Of a stretch of 64,000 nt of DNA, positions 44,690 to 53,610 are shown piece by piece. Made by a program: the position numbers and the translations under genes. How positions within the stretch are numbered: position 1 is the stretch's first letter; each line of letters opens with the position of its first letter. The stretch is from Cepaea nemoralis (taxonomy: Eukaryota; Mollusca; Gastropoda; Stylommatophora; Helicidae), in contig JACEFZ010018156.1 of assembly GCA_014155875.1 (NCBI GenBank), positions 836,061-900,060 of the forward strand, written 5' to 3'. The notes under the pieces were generated by a model. That model was not told where the DNA came from and made no database searches. It saw nothing but the letters and a program-made list of their open reading frames with translations.

Positions 44690-44815
44690 TAACAATAACA
44701 ATACATTATCATCATGCGCGATGTCATTACACGTGTCCGGTCGCCATCTCACACGATCTCCAATCTCATCAAGTCTGTGTTCCCCATCAATCCTGCTATA
44801 TCAACTTCTATAGAT
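44690..44815 (-). mobile_element. LINE C-terminal fragment
   Basis: 'cgcgatgtcattacacgtgt', 'ggtcgccatctcacacgatc' and 'tctgtgttcc' resemble, diverged, the family B LINE 3' ends ('catgccg...ggtcatg-ctcgccattt-ctcgatcacc'). Preceded by an A/T-rich repeat. Confidence 0.45.
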
Positions 44816-44847
44816 TATTTTGAATAACGAAGACACAAACAATAGAT

Positions 44848-44894
44848 TGCACGATTTATTGCCTGGCATATTTCGCTGCATCTCGTCAGATACA
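44848..44894 (-). ncRNA. hammerhead ribozyme motif in PLE terminus
   Basis: 47 nt on the - strand: stem I TGTAT/GTGCA (5 pairs including two G-U), core CTGACGA, GATGCAGC as a minimal helix II (one G-C pair plus weak pairing), GAAA, a short helix III region 'tatgccaggcaataa', then ATC (NUH) and stem I. Core bases fit the consensus. Hammerheads in Penelope-like terminal repeats are established knowledge. Helix II is weak, so activity is uncertain. Confidence 0.6.
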
Positions 44895-44927
44895 TACTGC
44901 AGAATTCACACAAATAAAGTGAAATAA

Positions 44928-46070
44928 CTAGATAAATCCTTCAATCTGAAATATACACATATTCGCACAGTAATGTCGATTGTCTACCACGGTAATTTTA
45001 AACTGACTAACATGTCTTTCTGTTTTGCACAAGGCCGGTTTACGCAGGTTGATCACTATGGCTTCAGCAAACCTTAACAACCGACTACTCTGTGTGTTGA
45101 ACAACACACGGAAGGCACTGTCTCTTTCACCCATATGGCCACTCTCGAGCACGCGCCTCCCGATCGATGAAGCAGGACTGTTCCGGTTTGTCGGCCCGCT
45201 TAGGCTACCATCTTCTGTGTGTAGTATCTTGTCCACCCAGTTCGGAATATGTTCCAACACCCTGTTATGTAACTGTCGCTCTGTTCTACCTATGTAGATG
45301 GCCTCGCACCTGCATGTAAATTGGTAAATACTATTCGATTTGGCGTACAAAGCTACAGGTTCTTTAACTGCTGGGATGGGGATCGGTGTGGTTCTGTACC
45401 TGATAACCGGAGTTGCAGCACAGAATGTTCGCCCGACTGCTGTGATGAGCCGGTCCTGCAAACGTTGCATTACGTCATCCCCTCGGAAGGTTAACTGAAT
45501 GAAAACCTTAAGTTTAGGGACTGTAGTTTCTTCTGGTTTAGGTTTGGGCTGTTGGCAGTGGCGCTTTATAAATCCTGTGGAGTACCCATTCAGGTTTAGG
45601 GCATTCTTCAGAGTTTCAAATTCTTCTGTCAGTGTGTCCTGGGTGCATATCTTCCTAGTACGGTCAAACAGGGTCCGTACTAGGCCCCGTTTGTACTGGA
45701 CAGGTGCGAAGCCCTGAAAATTTAAATATTGGCCAGTCCATGTTTCTTTACGGTACACCGATCTTTGAATTGTGCCGTCTGCTCTACGTCTCATTAGGAT
45801 ATCTAGAAACGGCAACGCTTCGTTGTGTTCGTGTTCCATAGATAGAGAGATGTTTTTATGTGCCACGTTCATTGTGGCCTGGAACGACGTTGCTTGTTGC
45901 TCGTCTGTGGTGATAATTAGTATATCGTCCACGTAACGACGGTAGAAGGCCAAGTTATTGATGTCTGAAGATCTATTTTCTTCTAAATGTGCTTGCTTGC
46001 TTGTGTTCGTTGGCTTGAGCTCCAACGCGAAGTCCTGTATGTCGAATGAAGGCATCCTGTTGTCCAACAT
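44928..46070 (-). CDS. Penelope-like RT (3' part) and GIY-YIG endonuclease, 380 codons open
   Basis: Residues about 44-52 RRYVDDILI carry the RT catalytic Asp pair; 85-93 ALPFLDILM is the following RT motif; 105-145 SVYRKETWTGQYLNF and KRGLVRTLFDRTRKICT are Penelope-specific; 246-280 SIYQFTCRCEAIYIGRTERQ and HNRVLEHIPNWV form the GIY-YIG domain with its Cys pair, YIG, Arg and Glu-His. The N-terminal RT fingers are missing from this frame: the Met at 46070 is only the first available, and sequence upstream (AKTQVLYDITL) is in frame after an earlier break. Intact for 380 codons but probably not a complete protein. Confidence 0.85.
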   Translation of the reverse strand: MLDNRMPSFDIQDFALELKPTNTSKQAHLEENRSSDINNLAFYRRYVDDILIITTDEQQATSFQATMNVAHKNISLSMEHEHNEALPFLDILMRRRADGTIQRSVYRKETWTGQYLNFQGFAPVQYKRGLVRTLFDRTRKICTQDTLTEEFETLKNALNLNGYSTGFIKRHCQQPKPKPEETTVPKLKVFIQLTFRGDDVMQRLQDRLITAVGRTFCAATPVIRYRTTPIPIPAVKEPVALYAKSNSIYQFTCRCEAIYIGRTERQLHNRVLEHIPNWVDKILHTEDGSLSGPTNRNSPASSIGRRVLESGHMGERDSAFRVLFNTQSSRLLRFAEAIVINLRKPALCKTERHVSQFKITVVDNRHYCANMCIFQIEGFI

Positions 46071-46080
46071 CAGTGTGATG

Positions 46081-46400
46081 TCATACAGGACCTGAGTTTT
46101 GCGTGAGTATCCGTTGTCCCATGTCTGGTTTATTGGTGTGCAGACTGGTGGTTCCTCGCCGTACAGGCAGACACTCTCCGACTTCGGAGGAATCGGCGAT
46201 CCTACTGACTTTAGCCAGGACCCCGAAGGGACCTGTTGCCCAGGACGCTCGATGAGGACGCGTCAATAGATCTTGGCCAGTATATAACCCGGCCCTGGTG
46301 CCTTGGAAACACCTCTGCGTCCCTTCTAAATGTGCCATGAAGATGTCTGCTAGAATAGTCAAAGCGGACTCTCCATGGCCACTCCGTCAATTTGGCAGTA
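46081..46400 (-). pseudogene. upstream PLE coding remnant
   Basis: A 93-codon frame beginning MTILADIFMAHLEG, which resembles the RT segment 'sPi-A-iFM-hlE' that should precede YVDD. What follows (TQRCFQGTRAGLYTGQDLLT...) does not look like RT and the frame is offset from the 380-codon ORF, suggesting a rearrangement or frameshift. Confidence 0.55.
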
Positions 46401-46489
46401 TGACTTTTTTAGAAAGTTGAATTGAATGTTGGCGGTACATAATTTTAATAGCCTCTCTAGGATAGCTGATAGATTATTTCTTCTCATAA

Positions 46490-46880
46490 CATCATCATTA
46501 TCAAGTGTCATGCCGACTGGCATGGGTGATCATACTTCATAACATCTTGCGATCTCCACTGGCCATGTAATAAATTCAGTGTTTACTCCCTTCCGTGCCA
46601 TGACACAAGACTGTCAAGCATGTTCTCTCACTGTCTTCCTCTGTCTCCCTTTCTACAAATCTTTCTAGTTGTCTCAATATGTCCCAGTTTTTGTCTTTTC
46701 ATGTGGCCCAAAAATGAGGACGGCCTCTTTCTAATATGTGTGATAGGTTGTCTTTGCTACTTAGCCTTCCTCAAAATGCCCAGACTACTCATTTTGGTTG
46801 GCCCAGACATGGTCAGCATTCTTCTGTACAAATATCTCCAAAGCTTCCGTTGATTTCTTCGCTTGTATACTACTAAATTA
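46490..46880 (-). mobile_element. LINE C-terminal fragment
   Basis: Begins with (atc)n/(atg)n-like sequence and 'gtgtcatgccgactggcatg' as in the family B LINE ends; the - strand frames further up resemble 'KRRK-MLTMSGPTKMSSLGI-RK'. Heavily decayed. Confidence 0.5.
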
Positions 46881-46919
46881 ATTATAAATGTCCAGAATTC
46901 GCAATCATATGTTCATCTC

Positions 46920-47210
46920 ATCTCGTGTCTCTTGTACCTTGCGGTGTCGAGGTGAAGTATAAACAGCGGGTGAGTGCCCGCTTATGGGTTTCATGTATCG
47001 ATATTCCCATGGACTCTGCTATTCCCTCCGTCCATCGTTTACATGGTCGGCCTCTTCCTCTGTTTCCAGTTGGTCTGTACATCATTGCTTGTTGTGATAT
47101 GCTGTTAGTTGGTAACCTACTTGCATGACGAAACCAGTTTACTTGCTGCCTTCTAATAAAATCTAGCGCTGCTATAACCCCAACTGTAGTCCGGATTTCT
47201 TCATTTCTGA
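46920..47210 (-). mobile_element. LINE ORF2 C-terminal fragment (family H)
   Basis: The - strand reads IRNEEIRTTVGVIAALDFIR, RRQQVNWFRHASRLPTNSIS and GNRGRGRPCKRWTEGIAESM, then CLYFTSTPQGTRDTR, the 'R--NEeIR---g---i---I-r-Ql-WfGH--R' terminus of an RTE/CR1-like LINE. LINE copy 3 begins at its upstream end. A short + strand piece of the same 3' end is at 59128-59165. Confidence 0.8.
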
Positions 47211-47211
47211 T

Positions 47212-47396
47212 CTTCTTCTTCTTCTTCTTCTTCTTCTTCTTCTTCTTCTTCTTCTTCTTCTTCTGCGTTCATCCGGATTTTTTTTTTCGGATGTGACTGC
47301 GTTGTGCCTGTTTACAGCAGAGCTGCGTTCTTGCGCCGTCAGGCCGACACATCCGACTTCTGCGGGCATTTGTTGACCGGGTTAACCTTCTCCGGG
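47212..47396 (-). repeat. LINE-tail element (copy g) as 3' end of LINE copy 3
   Basis: The same tail block as 35395-35532, inverted: GAA tail (47212-47263), hairpin arms 'catccgga' and 'tcggatg', 'gttgtgcctgtttacagcag', 'gcgggcatttgttgaccggg'. Confidence 0.93.
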
Positions 47397-47939
47397 ATTT
47401 CTTAGGACGTTTGAATCTCACTGTTGTGGTGTTATCCCCCATCCTAGCTGGCCCATATAGAACAGCCAACGACATCCTGGTCAACCCTCAAGGGAAGGCA
47501 GGGGCAGACCATGGGCATTCCCCGCCATCCAAGGAGGCTTCCATACTTGCAGAGCCATCACACAGCGCTCTGGTACTGGGCTCACCCAAAGGAATCGTCA
47601 CGTCCTGCACATGGCTGCTTATCCTCTCTTCCGTATATTGGGCCTTCCGTTCACCATAGGCTGTTCCTCCGGAAACCAGAAGAATGCATTCTGCAGATGA
47701 CATCCACACAGTGAGCTTTCGATTAAGACTTTCCACATAATGGATTTGCTATCCAAGCAATATTCCATTTCGTGCCACTAGGACACCTTTTCCACCTTTT
47801 ATGAAGCCCACACAGTGAGCTTTTGATTCGGACTTTCCACGTAATGGATTTGCTATCCAAGCAATATTCCATTTCATGCCTCTGGGACGCTTTTGTAACC
47901 GACATACCTGTGGCAGTCTAAATACATCTTCATGCACCT

Positions 47940-48632
47940 TTAGATGTCAACCTGAGTGTAGTTAAAGTAAGCTGTAGTCAACTTGAGCTTGTCCTCAAAT
48001 GAAGCAGGTGTGGGCCAAAATATCTTTCTCTGTTCTGCATACATTGGGCACTCCTGCAGCAAATGTTTAGCTGTCATTTTACCAGTTCCACAATTACATT
48101 CATTGGTATCTCCTATCTTTAGTTTATTGAACAAGTGGTGTTTCAGCCTGTTATGTCCTGTGCGGAGTCTGAAGATTTCTACTTGTTCTCTTCTGTCGAG
48201 TTTGTAATATGCATCATCCTTCTGGTGGCCTGGATGCTCTGATTCCCATTTGGTTCTGTAAGTGCTTTTTATAAACCTTTTTGCCTCATTATAGGTTATG
48301 TCTATGTCAGGCTGTGGTAATCGTCCACCCTCTTTTGCTAGTCTGTCAGCCTCTTCATTTCCAGGTATACTGCAATGTGATGGGATCCACTGTATTACAA
48401 CTTTTTTGGATTTCTGGCATAGACCATGGAGTGCTGCTCTTAGGTCAGCTAGTTCTGTGCCGTTTTTGCTCTTCAGATTTGAGACAGCTGACTTTGCATC
48501 TGTGAAGATAGCTATTTGCTTCTCTTTATTTTCCTCCACCAAGAGCATTTCTGCTGCAGTTTTCAAAGCCTCTACCTCTGCTTTGAAGTTACTTGAAAAT
48601 TTTCCAGTTGCCACTGACTTTGTTTTTCCCAC
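47940..48632 (-). pseudogene. LINE copy 3 RNase H and C-terminus
   Basis: 230-codon frame: [54 protein letters not shown] and [20 protein letters not shown]. The first RNase H aspartate (YTDGSA in copy 2) is lost with the frame near 48680. Confidence 0.88.
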
Positions 48633-48673
48633 TCAATTTTTTTTAATTAAGGAGAATTCCTCCTCCTCCATTT

Positions 48674-50623
48674 TTAATTGAATCTTTGGCTGATCCATCT
48701 GTACATGCATGGGTCCAATTGCTGCTTAGGTAATGTTCTTTTATGTAGTTTAGGGTTATAATTCTTTTTTTCGGTTTCATTCTGAGTGTTCTTTTTCTCA
48801 ATACCAGGAATGTTTTCTATCATCTCAGGCAGTTGCTGCTGTCTCCAAGCTGGGAACTTGTGTGCATTGTAAACGGGTTTGACTGTTGATATGTTAAGTA
48901 TGGGATCTGCCCTAATCTTTCTTTTTACAGTTTCTACAAAGTTTCTACGCTTCAGTCTTCCCTTTCCAAAACCATTAAACCTGTTATACATAGGGTGGTC
49001 TGTCAATCTTCTAAATTTTTCTGCTTGTTGCTGGGCTCTGCTATCTCTTCTATCATGCATTGGTTGTAAACAAGTGATCTTTTCTAGTTCATTACTAGGC
49101 GCTGTCTTCAGGCTTCCAGTTATGATTCGCATTCCTTGATTTTGGATTTAGTTAAAGTTTGACTTAGCTGCTGTTGCCCAAGCTGCAATGCCATATTCCA
49201 GTACTGGCCTCACCCGTCCAGTATATAACTTCTTGAGAACTTTCTCATCTTCTCCCCATGTTATACCAGCAAGCTTTTTCATGATTGCCATTCTTTGCCT
49301 TGCTCTTGTTCGATTTTTCTCAACCTGTGTCTTCCATGTCAGGCGACGATCAAAAGTGACTCCTAGATAATTTGGTTTTTCTTCATGGCGCAATATTTTT
49401 TCCATTCAATACCAGCTTAGGTTGCTGAGTTTTATTTAAGAGGGAGAACACTGTGCATGTTGTTTTCTCCTCACTTATCTTCACTAGCCATGATTTTGAC
49501 CAGTCCTCTAGCGCTAATAAGGCTTGCTGTATTCTGCTGTTAGCTGTACTAATATATTCTTCAGATGTCCATATGGCTAGGTCATCTGCAAAAGAGGATG
49601 TGTGTACTCTAGCTGGAAGATTTTCCGTGATGTCATTTGTATATGCTAGGAATAATGTTGGTGAAATAACTCCTCCTTGGGGGACACCTTGCTCCAACAG
49701 CATCATTTTGCTGGTTTGTCCTTGTACTTTTGTCCTGGCAGTTCTGTTTTCAAGTTAGTGGCTGATCCATTTATACATTTTCCCACAAACATGCATTTTG
49801 TGCAGTTTTACTTTCAGTCCTTCATAATGTGTTCCATTAATTTTCCTACACAGCTAAGTAGACTGATAGGTCGATAATCATTTGGTTCTTCCAGGTCTTT
49901 TCCTTTCTTTGGGACTGGTATTAGTATAGCTTCCTTCCATGCCTGTGGGACTATTCCTCTCTTCCAGCTGTAATTTAGGACTGCTAGTAGTTTCTTTTTT
50001 GCCTTAGTGCCTAGTCCTATTAGCATTTCATTTGTGATTCCATCCATTCCTGGTGATTTCTTTTTTTTTAGGGTATTCATTGCCTGTTCCATTTCTTCCA
50101 TTGTTAGATTTGCCATCATATATTCTGCTGCTGTCTCTGTATTACTATGATGCATCTGTTTGTCTTTGATGGCTTTCTTCTGTTCGATTGTAATATCAAT
50201 GTGGCTTGCACTGGCATAGTGTTCCATTAGTGCATTTGCAGCCTTTTTTCCTGTCAGCAAGGCATCTCCTTGTTTAATTGTTATCTCTTTGTTTCTAGGT
50301 CCTTCATTGTTCATGGCTTTCACTACTTTCCATAGTTTGTTTCCATCCCTGTCAAAATTCAGGTTTTCTGTTTTTTCCCTCCAACAATCACTTGTTGTTT
50401 GATTTACTGTTCTTTTATATTTTGCTGAGATGTCTTTGAGAGAGATGTTTGCTTCAGTTGTTTGTTCTCTCTCTGCTGTCTTCCTGGCATCTTCAACTTT
50501 GTCCTCCAAAATTTGTAGTTCTTCAGTCCAGTATGGTTTGTAATTTTTCCTCGCTCCTCTTGGAATAGACTCAGTGGCCGCCTGTATTATTGCTCTGTTT
50601 AGACTTTCCACCATTTGCTTCAT
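48674..50623 (-). pseudogene. LINE copy 3 linker, RT and post-RT region, broken
   Basis: Successive frames 50623-49814 ([20 protein letters not shown] to [17 protein letters not shown]), 49706-49383 ([35 protein letters not shown]), 49405-49148 and 49132-48674. The RT segment holding the motif A Asp is deleted, and at least three frame breaks are present. Confidence 0.88.
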
Positions 50624-50683
50624 GTTGCCATATCGTGTATTTATGTTTTCACAATATTTGTCTGTTAGTATGGCAAATATGTC

Positions 50684-51570
50684 CTAATCTGCTCGTTTGT
50701 AATTCCAGCGGGGCAAAGGCTTTTGCTCCTGTGGAACATACTCCATATTCATTACAAGCTTGATTGGTCTGTGGTCACTACCTGCTAATTGGTCAAGCAC
50801 ATGGCGATCGATTTTGTGGAGGATGTTTCCTGTGTAGAAAGCTAAGTCTGGAGTAGAAGTGGTAAACCATCTTCTGGAGTAGAAGCTCGATGTGTCATCC
50901 GCTTTGTTGAGTAGATGGAGATTTGAATCTATTTCCCACTCCTCCACTTCATCTCCTCTTTTGTCAGTATCTGGGTATCCCCATCTTTCTGAAGGGCTAT
51001 TAAAGTCTCCGACAATAATGCAGTTTGTGTCAGTTATATTCATGTTTGAGAGTGTAAGGTCCTTATCCGCTGGGCTATACAGATTGTAAATTCTTATTTT
51101 CACGCCCCTTATCACTATATCACACCTATAATTTCCGTTTGGTTGTCAGAGATCACAGATACTTCGCTGCAAGGTATTGTATTTCGGGTAAGTATTAGAA
51201 CTCCCCCTTTGTGTCCTTCGCGGTCGAAACGTGTTGCCTGATATCCTCTGACTGAGAATTTGCGATTGGCGTTGAGGTGTGTTTCTTGAATGCATGCCAC
51301 ATCTATTCTATCTTTATGAAGACGCTGTGTTAGGGAGACTTTCTTGTTATAAACTCCTTCGGCATTCCACTGTAGTATGTTGAGTGTCTGGGGTATTTTG
51401 TCAATAGCTCTTAACCTACTCCCCTGTGCCTTGACTCCACAGCACAGGTGAATGTGACCACCAGTAGTCATGATTGGACCCCCTCGAGGCAGGGGGCCCG
51501 GCACTATCACCACCTGATGGGACTTCGCGGGATTAGCACCATAACGATTAATTGTGATTTGTGAAATCAT
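50684..51570 (-). pseudogene. LINE copy 3 apurinic-type endonuclease domain
   Basis: Two frames (51570-51115 and 51115-50684) hold the exonuclease-endonuclease-phosphatase signature: LQWNAEG, CIQETHL (Glu), GDFNSPSERWG (Asp/Asn) and GSDHRPI (Asp-His). A stop codon near 51113 splits the domain and another near 50683 separates it from the linker (Trp codon changed to TAG). Confidence 0.88.
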
Positions 51571-51836
51571 GAATTAAGTTTGCACTACTTTGTCAAGCCT
51601 GTGGCTCAGTGCATCCGATTTCGACAAGTATTTTTTGGGGTGCTTTCCCTAGCCTTTGACTGTCCCCAGTCTACCTACAAGGCAGCAGGTTTGTGTGTCT
51701 CTTCGTCTGGTCCCTCTCCCTTGACCTGTCCGACATGGGTGACCCTACCAGTAGCTGTTCTACCGTCGGCATAGCTCTTGGGGTCATTGGAACACACAAG
51801 CTCCTCTACCTCGTCACGGTGGACACACAGCAGAGG

Positions 51837-51894
51837 GGCAACGTTGATCGTATTCTGGTAGGTACGAACCTAAGGCCTATCCACGTCAATGTGG
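51837..51894 (-). repeat. ~55-bp module, downstream copy flanking the ribozyme
   Basis: 'ggcaacgttgatcgtattct' ... 'gaacctaaggcctatccacg' 'tcaatgtgg'; the same module recurs at 52257-52311 in the same orientation with a 4-bp indel. On the - strand, one copy lies just 3' of the ribozyme cleavage arm and the other about 0.3 kb 5' of it. Confidence 0.88.
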
Positions 51895-51896
51895 AA

Positions 51897-51941
51897 GCAC
51901 TAGACTCGAGTTTCGCTCTCGTTTGAGCTCGTCAGTAGTGC
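51897..51941 (-). ncRNA. type I hammerhead ribozyme (complete core)
   Basis: 45 nt on the - strand, 5' to 3': stem I strand GCACUA (51941-51936), CUGACGA (51935-51929), helix II GCUC / loop AAACGA / GAGC (51928-51915), GAAA (51914-51911), minimal helix III C-UCGA-G (51910-51905), cleavage triplet GUC ending at 51903, then UAGUGC (51902-51897), which pairs perfectly with GCACUA. Every invariant hammerhead position is satisfied and stems I and II are fully Watson-Crick. Open-ended at stem I (type I), with the very short helix III common in animal hammerheads. Predicted cleavage lies between 51903 and 51902. It starts about 20 nt after a tRNA-like B box. Confidence 0.85.
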
Positions 51942-51952
51942 ATATCCTTGAC

Positions 51953-52021
51953 CGGACCCGGAAACAAACCCCGGATCACTGGCGTGTGAAGCGTGTGTGT
52001 AACCACTAGACCACGCGGCAC
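51953..52021 (-). promoter_or_regulatory. tRNA-like Pol III promoter (SINE head)
   Basis: - strand tRNA-like sequence with an A box TGGTCTAGTGG (52013-52003) and a degenerate B box GGTTTGTTTCC (51970-51960) about 33 bp further on. The layout suits an internal RNA polymerase III promoter; transcription would begin about 10 bp before the A box and run through the hammerhead. Not a functional tRNA: no acceptor-stem pairing or anticodon arm was found. Confidence 0.65.
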
Positions 52022-52234
52022 ACGCTGGACACGGCCAAATTATCACAACAAAATATTACGTCACCCATCGTAGGCTGTAGCTGAAGATTTGCCCGATCGC
52101 CCCGACTGACGACCGTCAATCGATGTGGACCCGAACGATCAGGTCTTCTCACTGGCAAGGCACACCAAGCCGCCTAAAGTCCAGCGAGCAATAATCAAAT
52201 TGATTTATTTGGTTGTTTCGGGATTTGAGATTTA

Positions 52235-52326
52235 AATATTGAGCACAACCCACTTCTGGCAACGCTGATCGTATTTTGGTATGAACCTAAGGCCTATCCA
52301 CGTCAATGTGGGTTGTGCTCAATATT
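52235..52326. repeat. perfect 19-bp inverted repeat enclosing the second module
   Basis: Arms AATATTGAGCACAACCCAC (52235-52253) and its exact reverse complement (52308-52326), separated by 54 bp that hold the module also found at 51837-51894. MITE-like or cruciform-forming; origin unknown. Confidence 0.9.
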
Positions 52327-52333
52327 AAAATTT

Positions 52334-53610
52334 TTAATTGAGAAGAATTCTGGCGAGTATCTTCCCTGCAATTGAAAGCAAGGCGATGCCTCGGTGGTTG
52401 TCACAGGATTGGCGGTTTCCTTTACGTTTGTGGAGGTGGACTATTGACGTGTCCTTGAAATCTTGTGGCATGGGCTCGTTCACCCATATGTTTGTAAAGA
52501 CTTGGTGAAGTTGCTCTGTTAGGACCGGCCCACCTGCCTTGTATATCTCTGCTGGGATGGAGTCAGGACCAGATGCCTTGCTGGAGAGTTGCTGGATGGC
52601 TTTGTTTACTTCCACTATAGTTGGCAGGTCATCAAGTGTATCATTAGTGGAAACCTGAGGAAGGCAGTTGATGGTTTCATCATCGAAGAAGGAAGTTGCA
52701 TTTAAGATGTTGCTGAAATGCTCTGCCCAGCGTTGAAGGATTTCTTCCTTATCGGTGACCAATGTTTCCAATGGTCTGCACTGAGGAGGGGAACTATGCC
52801 TGGTGATGTAGGACCTAGGACCATAGACCGCTTTCAGTGAGTCGTAGAAGTTTTTCCTATCATGTCTGTCAGCAAAGTCTTGAATTTCATCAGCTTTGCT
52901 GCGCTCAGCCAGGAGTCCCGCATGTGCCGAAGCTTCTGCTGAACTACTCTCTGAATGTTCTTGAAGGCATCTTTTTTTTAAATGTTAACTTCGGGTCATT
53001 CAAATGTGCCTTGAGGAAAAGATGTTTCTCAGCCAGCAATTGGTTGATGTCTTCGGAATTTTCATCAAACCAGTCTTTATGCTTTCGGGGGGGGGGGGGG
53101 GGGGGGGGGCGGGCGCTGGACCCAGGATTTCCATAGCAGTATTGTAAATTATGTCCTTTAGGGCTCTCCACTCTGTTTCTGCATCCAGATTAGCTGCAGC
53201 ATTGGGCTTGAGGCGGTCTTCCAGCATATTTTCAAACCACAGCTGCATTTTCTTGCTGTTTAGGAGGGTGACATTTAGTTTTTTTTTTTTTTTTCATTTT
53301 TACCCTTTGAGGACGCCGTGGTGGTTTGATGTGTATGTTTATTTTGGAGATAATGAGACGAAGGTCTGTCCAACAATTGGCACCACACATGGATTTTGTT
53401 ACCCGAACGTCTTGTCTGTCACTTCTCCTGACGATGACATAGTCAATGAGGTGCCAGTGTTTCGAGCGAGGGTGCATCCACGATGTCCTATTTCTCATGG
53501 GAAGACGGAAAATTGTGTTGGTAATCAGGAGATCGTGTTCGGCACATGTCTGAAGGAGGAGGAGTCCATTGCTGTTACCATAAATACAGCCAAAACCGAA
53601 GTAATGCAAG
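52334..53610 (-). mobile_element. LINE (family J): endonuclease end and RT start
   Basis: - strand, 5' to 3': endonuclease end (53609-53300: [53 protein letters not shown]), linker (53248-52944, containing a G23 run that reads as polyproline), and RT start (52771-52334: EILQRWAEHFSNILNATSFF, SSKASGPDSIPAEIYKAGGP, VHLHKRKGNRQSCDNHRGIA, LLSIAGKILARILLN). RT motifs A-C are absent; frames are interrupted. Confidence 0.85.
53087..53109. repeat. G23 homopolymer
   Basis: 23 consecutive G inside the family J LINE linker; the length may be inaccurate. Confidence 0.9.

Larger units (their letters stand above)
44820..46400 (-). mobile_element. Penelope-like element (PLE) with GIY-YIG endonuclease
   Basis: Coding sequence on the - strand (46362 to 44928) is followed downstream by terminal sequence containing a hammerhead-like motif. 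The YVDD RT motif, an LPFLDILM motif and a C-terminal YIG endonuclease are the Penelope-clade signature. The 5' part of RT is shortened, and no complete 5' terminal repeat was found upstream of 46400. A second piece of its terminal sequence lies at 43774-43893. Confidence 0.88.
47212..51836 (-). mobile_element. I-type LINE copy 3 with endonuclease, RT deletion
   Basis: Longest copy. 5' to 3' on the - strand: leader 51836-51571, a possible ORF start at 51570 (MISQITINRYGANPAKSH), endonuclease (LNILQWNAEGVYNKK, DVACIQETHLNANRKF, IIVGDFNSPSERWGY, SDHRPIKL), linker/RT start (50623-49814), RT end (49706-49383: FADD), post-RT (49405-48674) and RNase H (48632-47940). A deletion of about 0.2 kb joins LMEHI to KEGLKVKL near 49820, removing the motif A aspartate. 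Stops occur near 51113 and 50683. The 3' UTR has two 103-bp sub-repeats, then the 140-bp tail and a (TTC)17 end. Confidence 0.92.

Noticed and set aside
47172..47369. Frame with a long poly-Arg run
   Set aside because: Translation of the GAA tail and hairpin of LINE copy 3.
51953..52021. Functional tRNA gene
   Set aside because: A and B boxes are present, but the B box is degenerate and acceptor or anticodon stems do not pair; better read as a SINE head.
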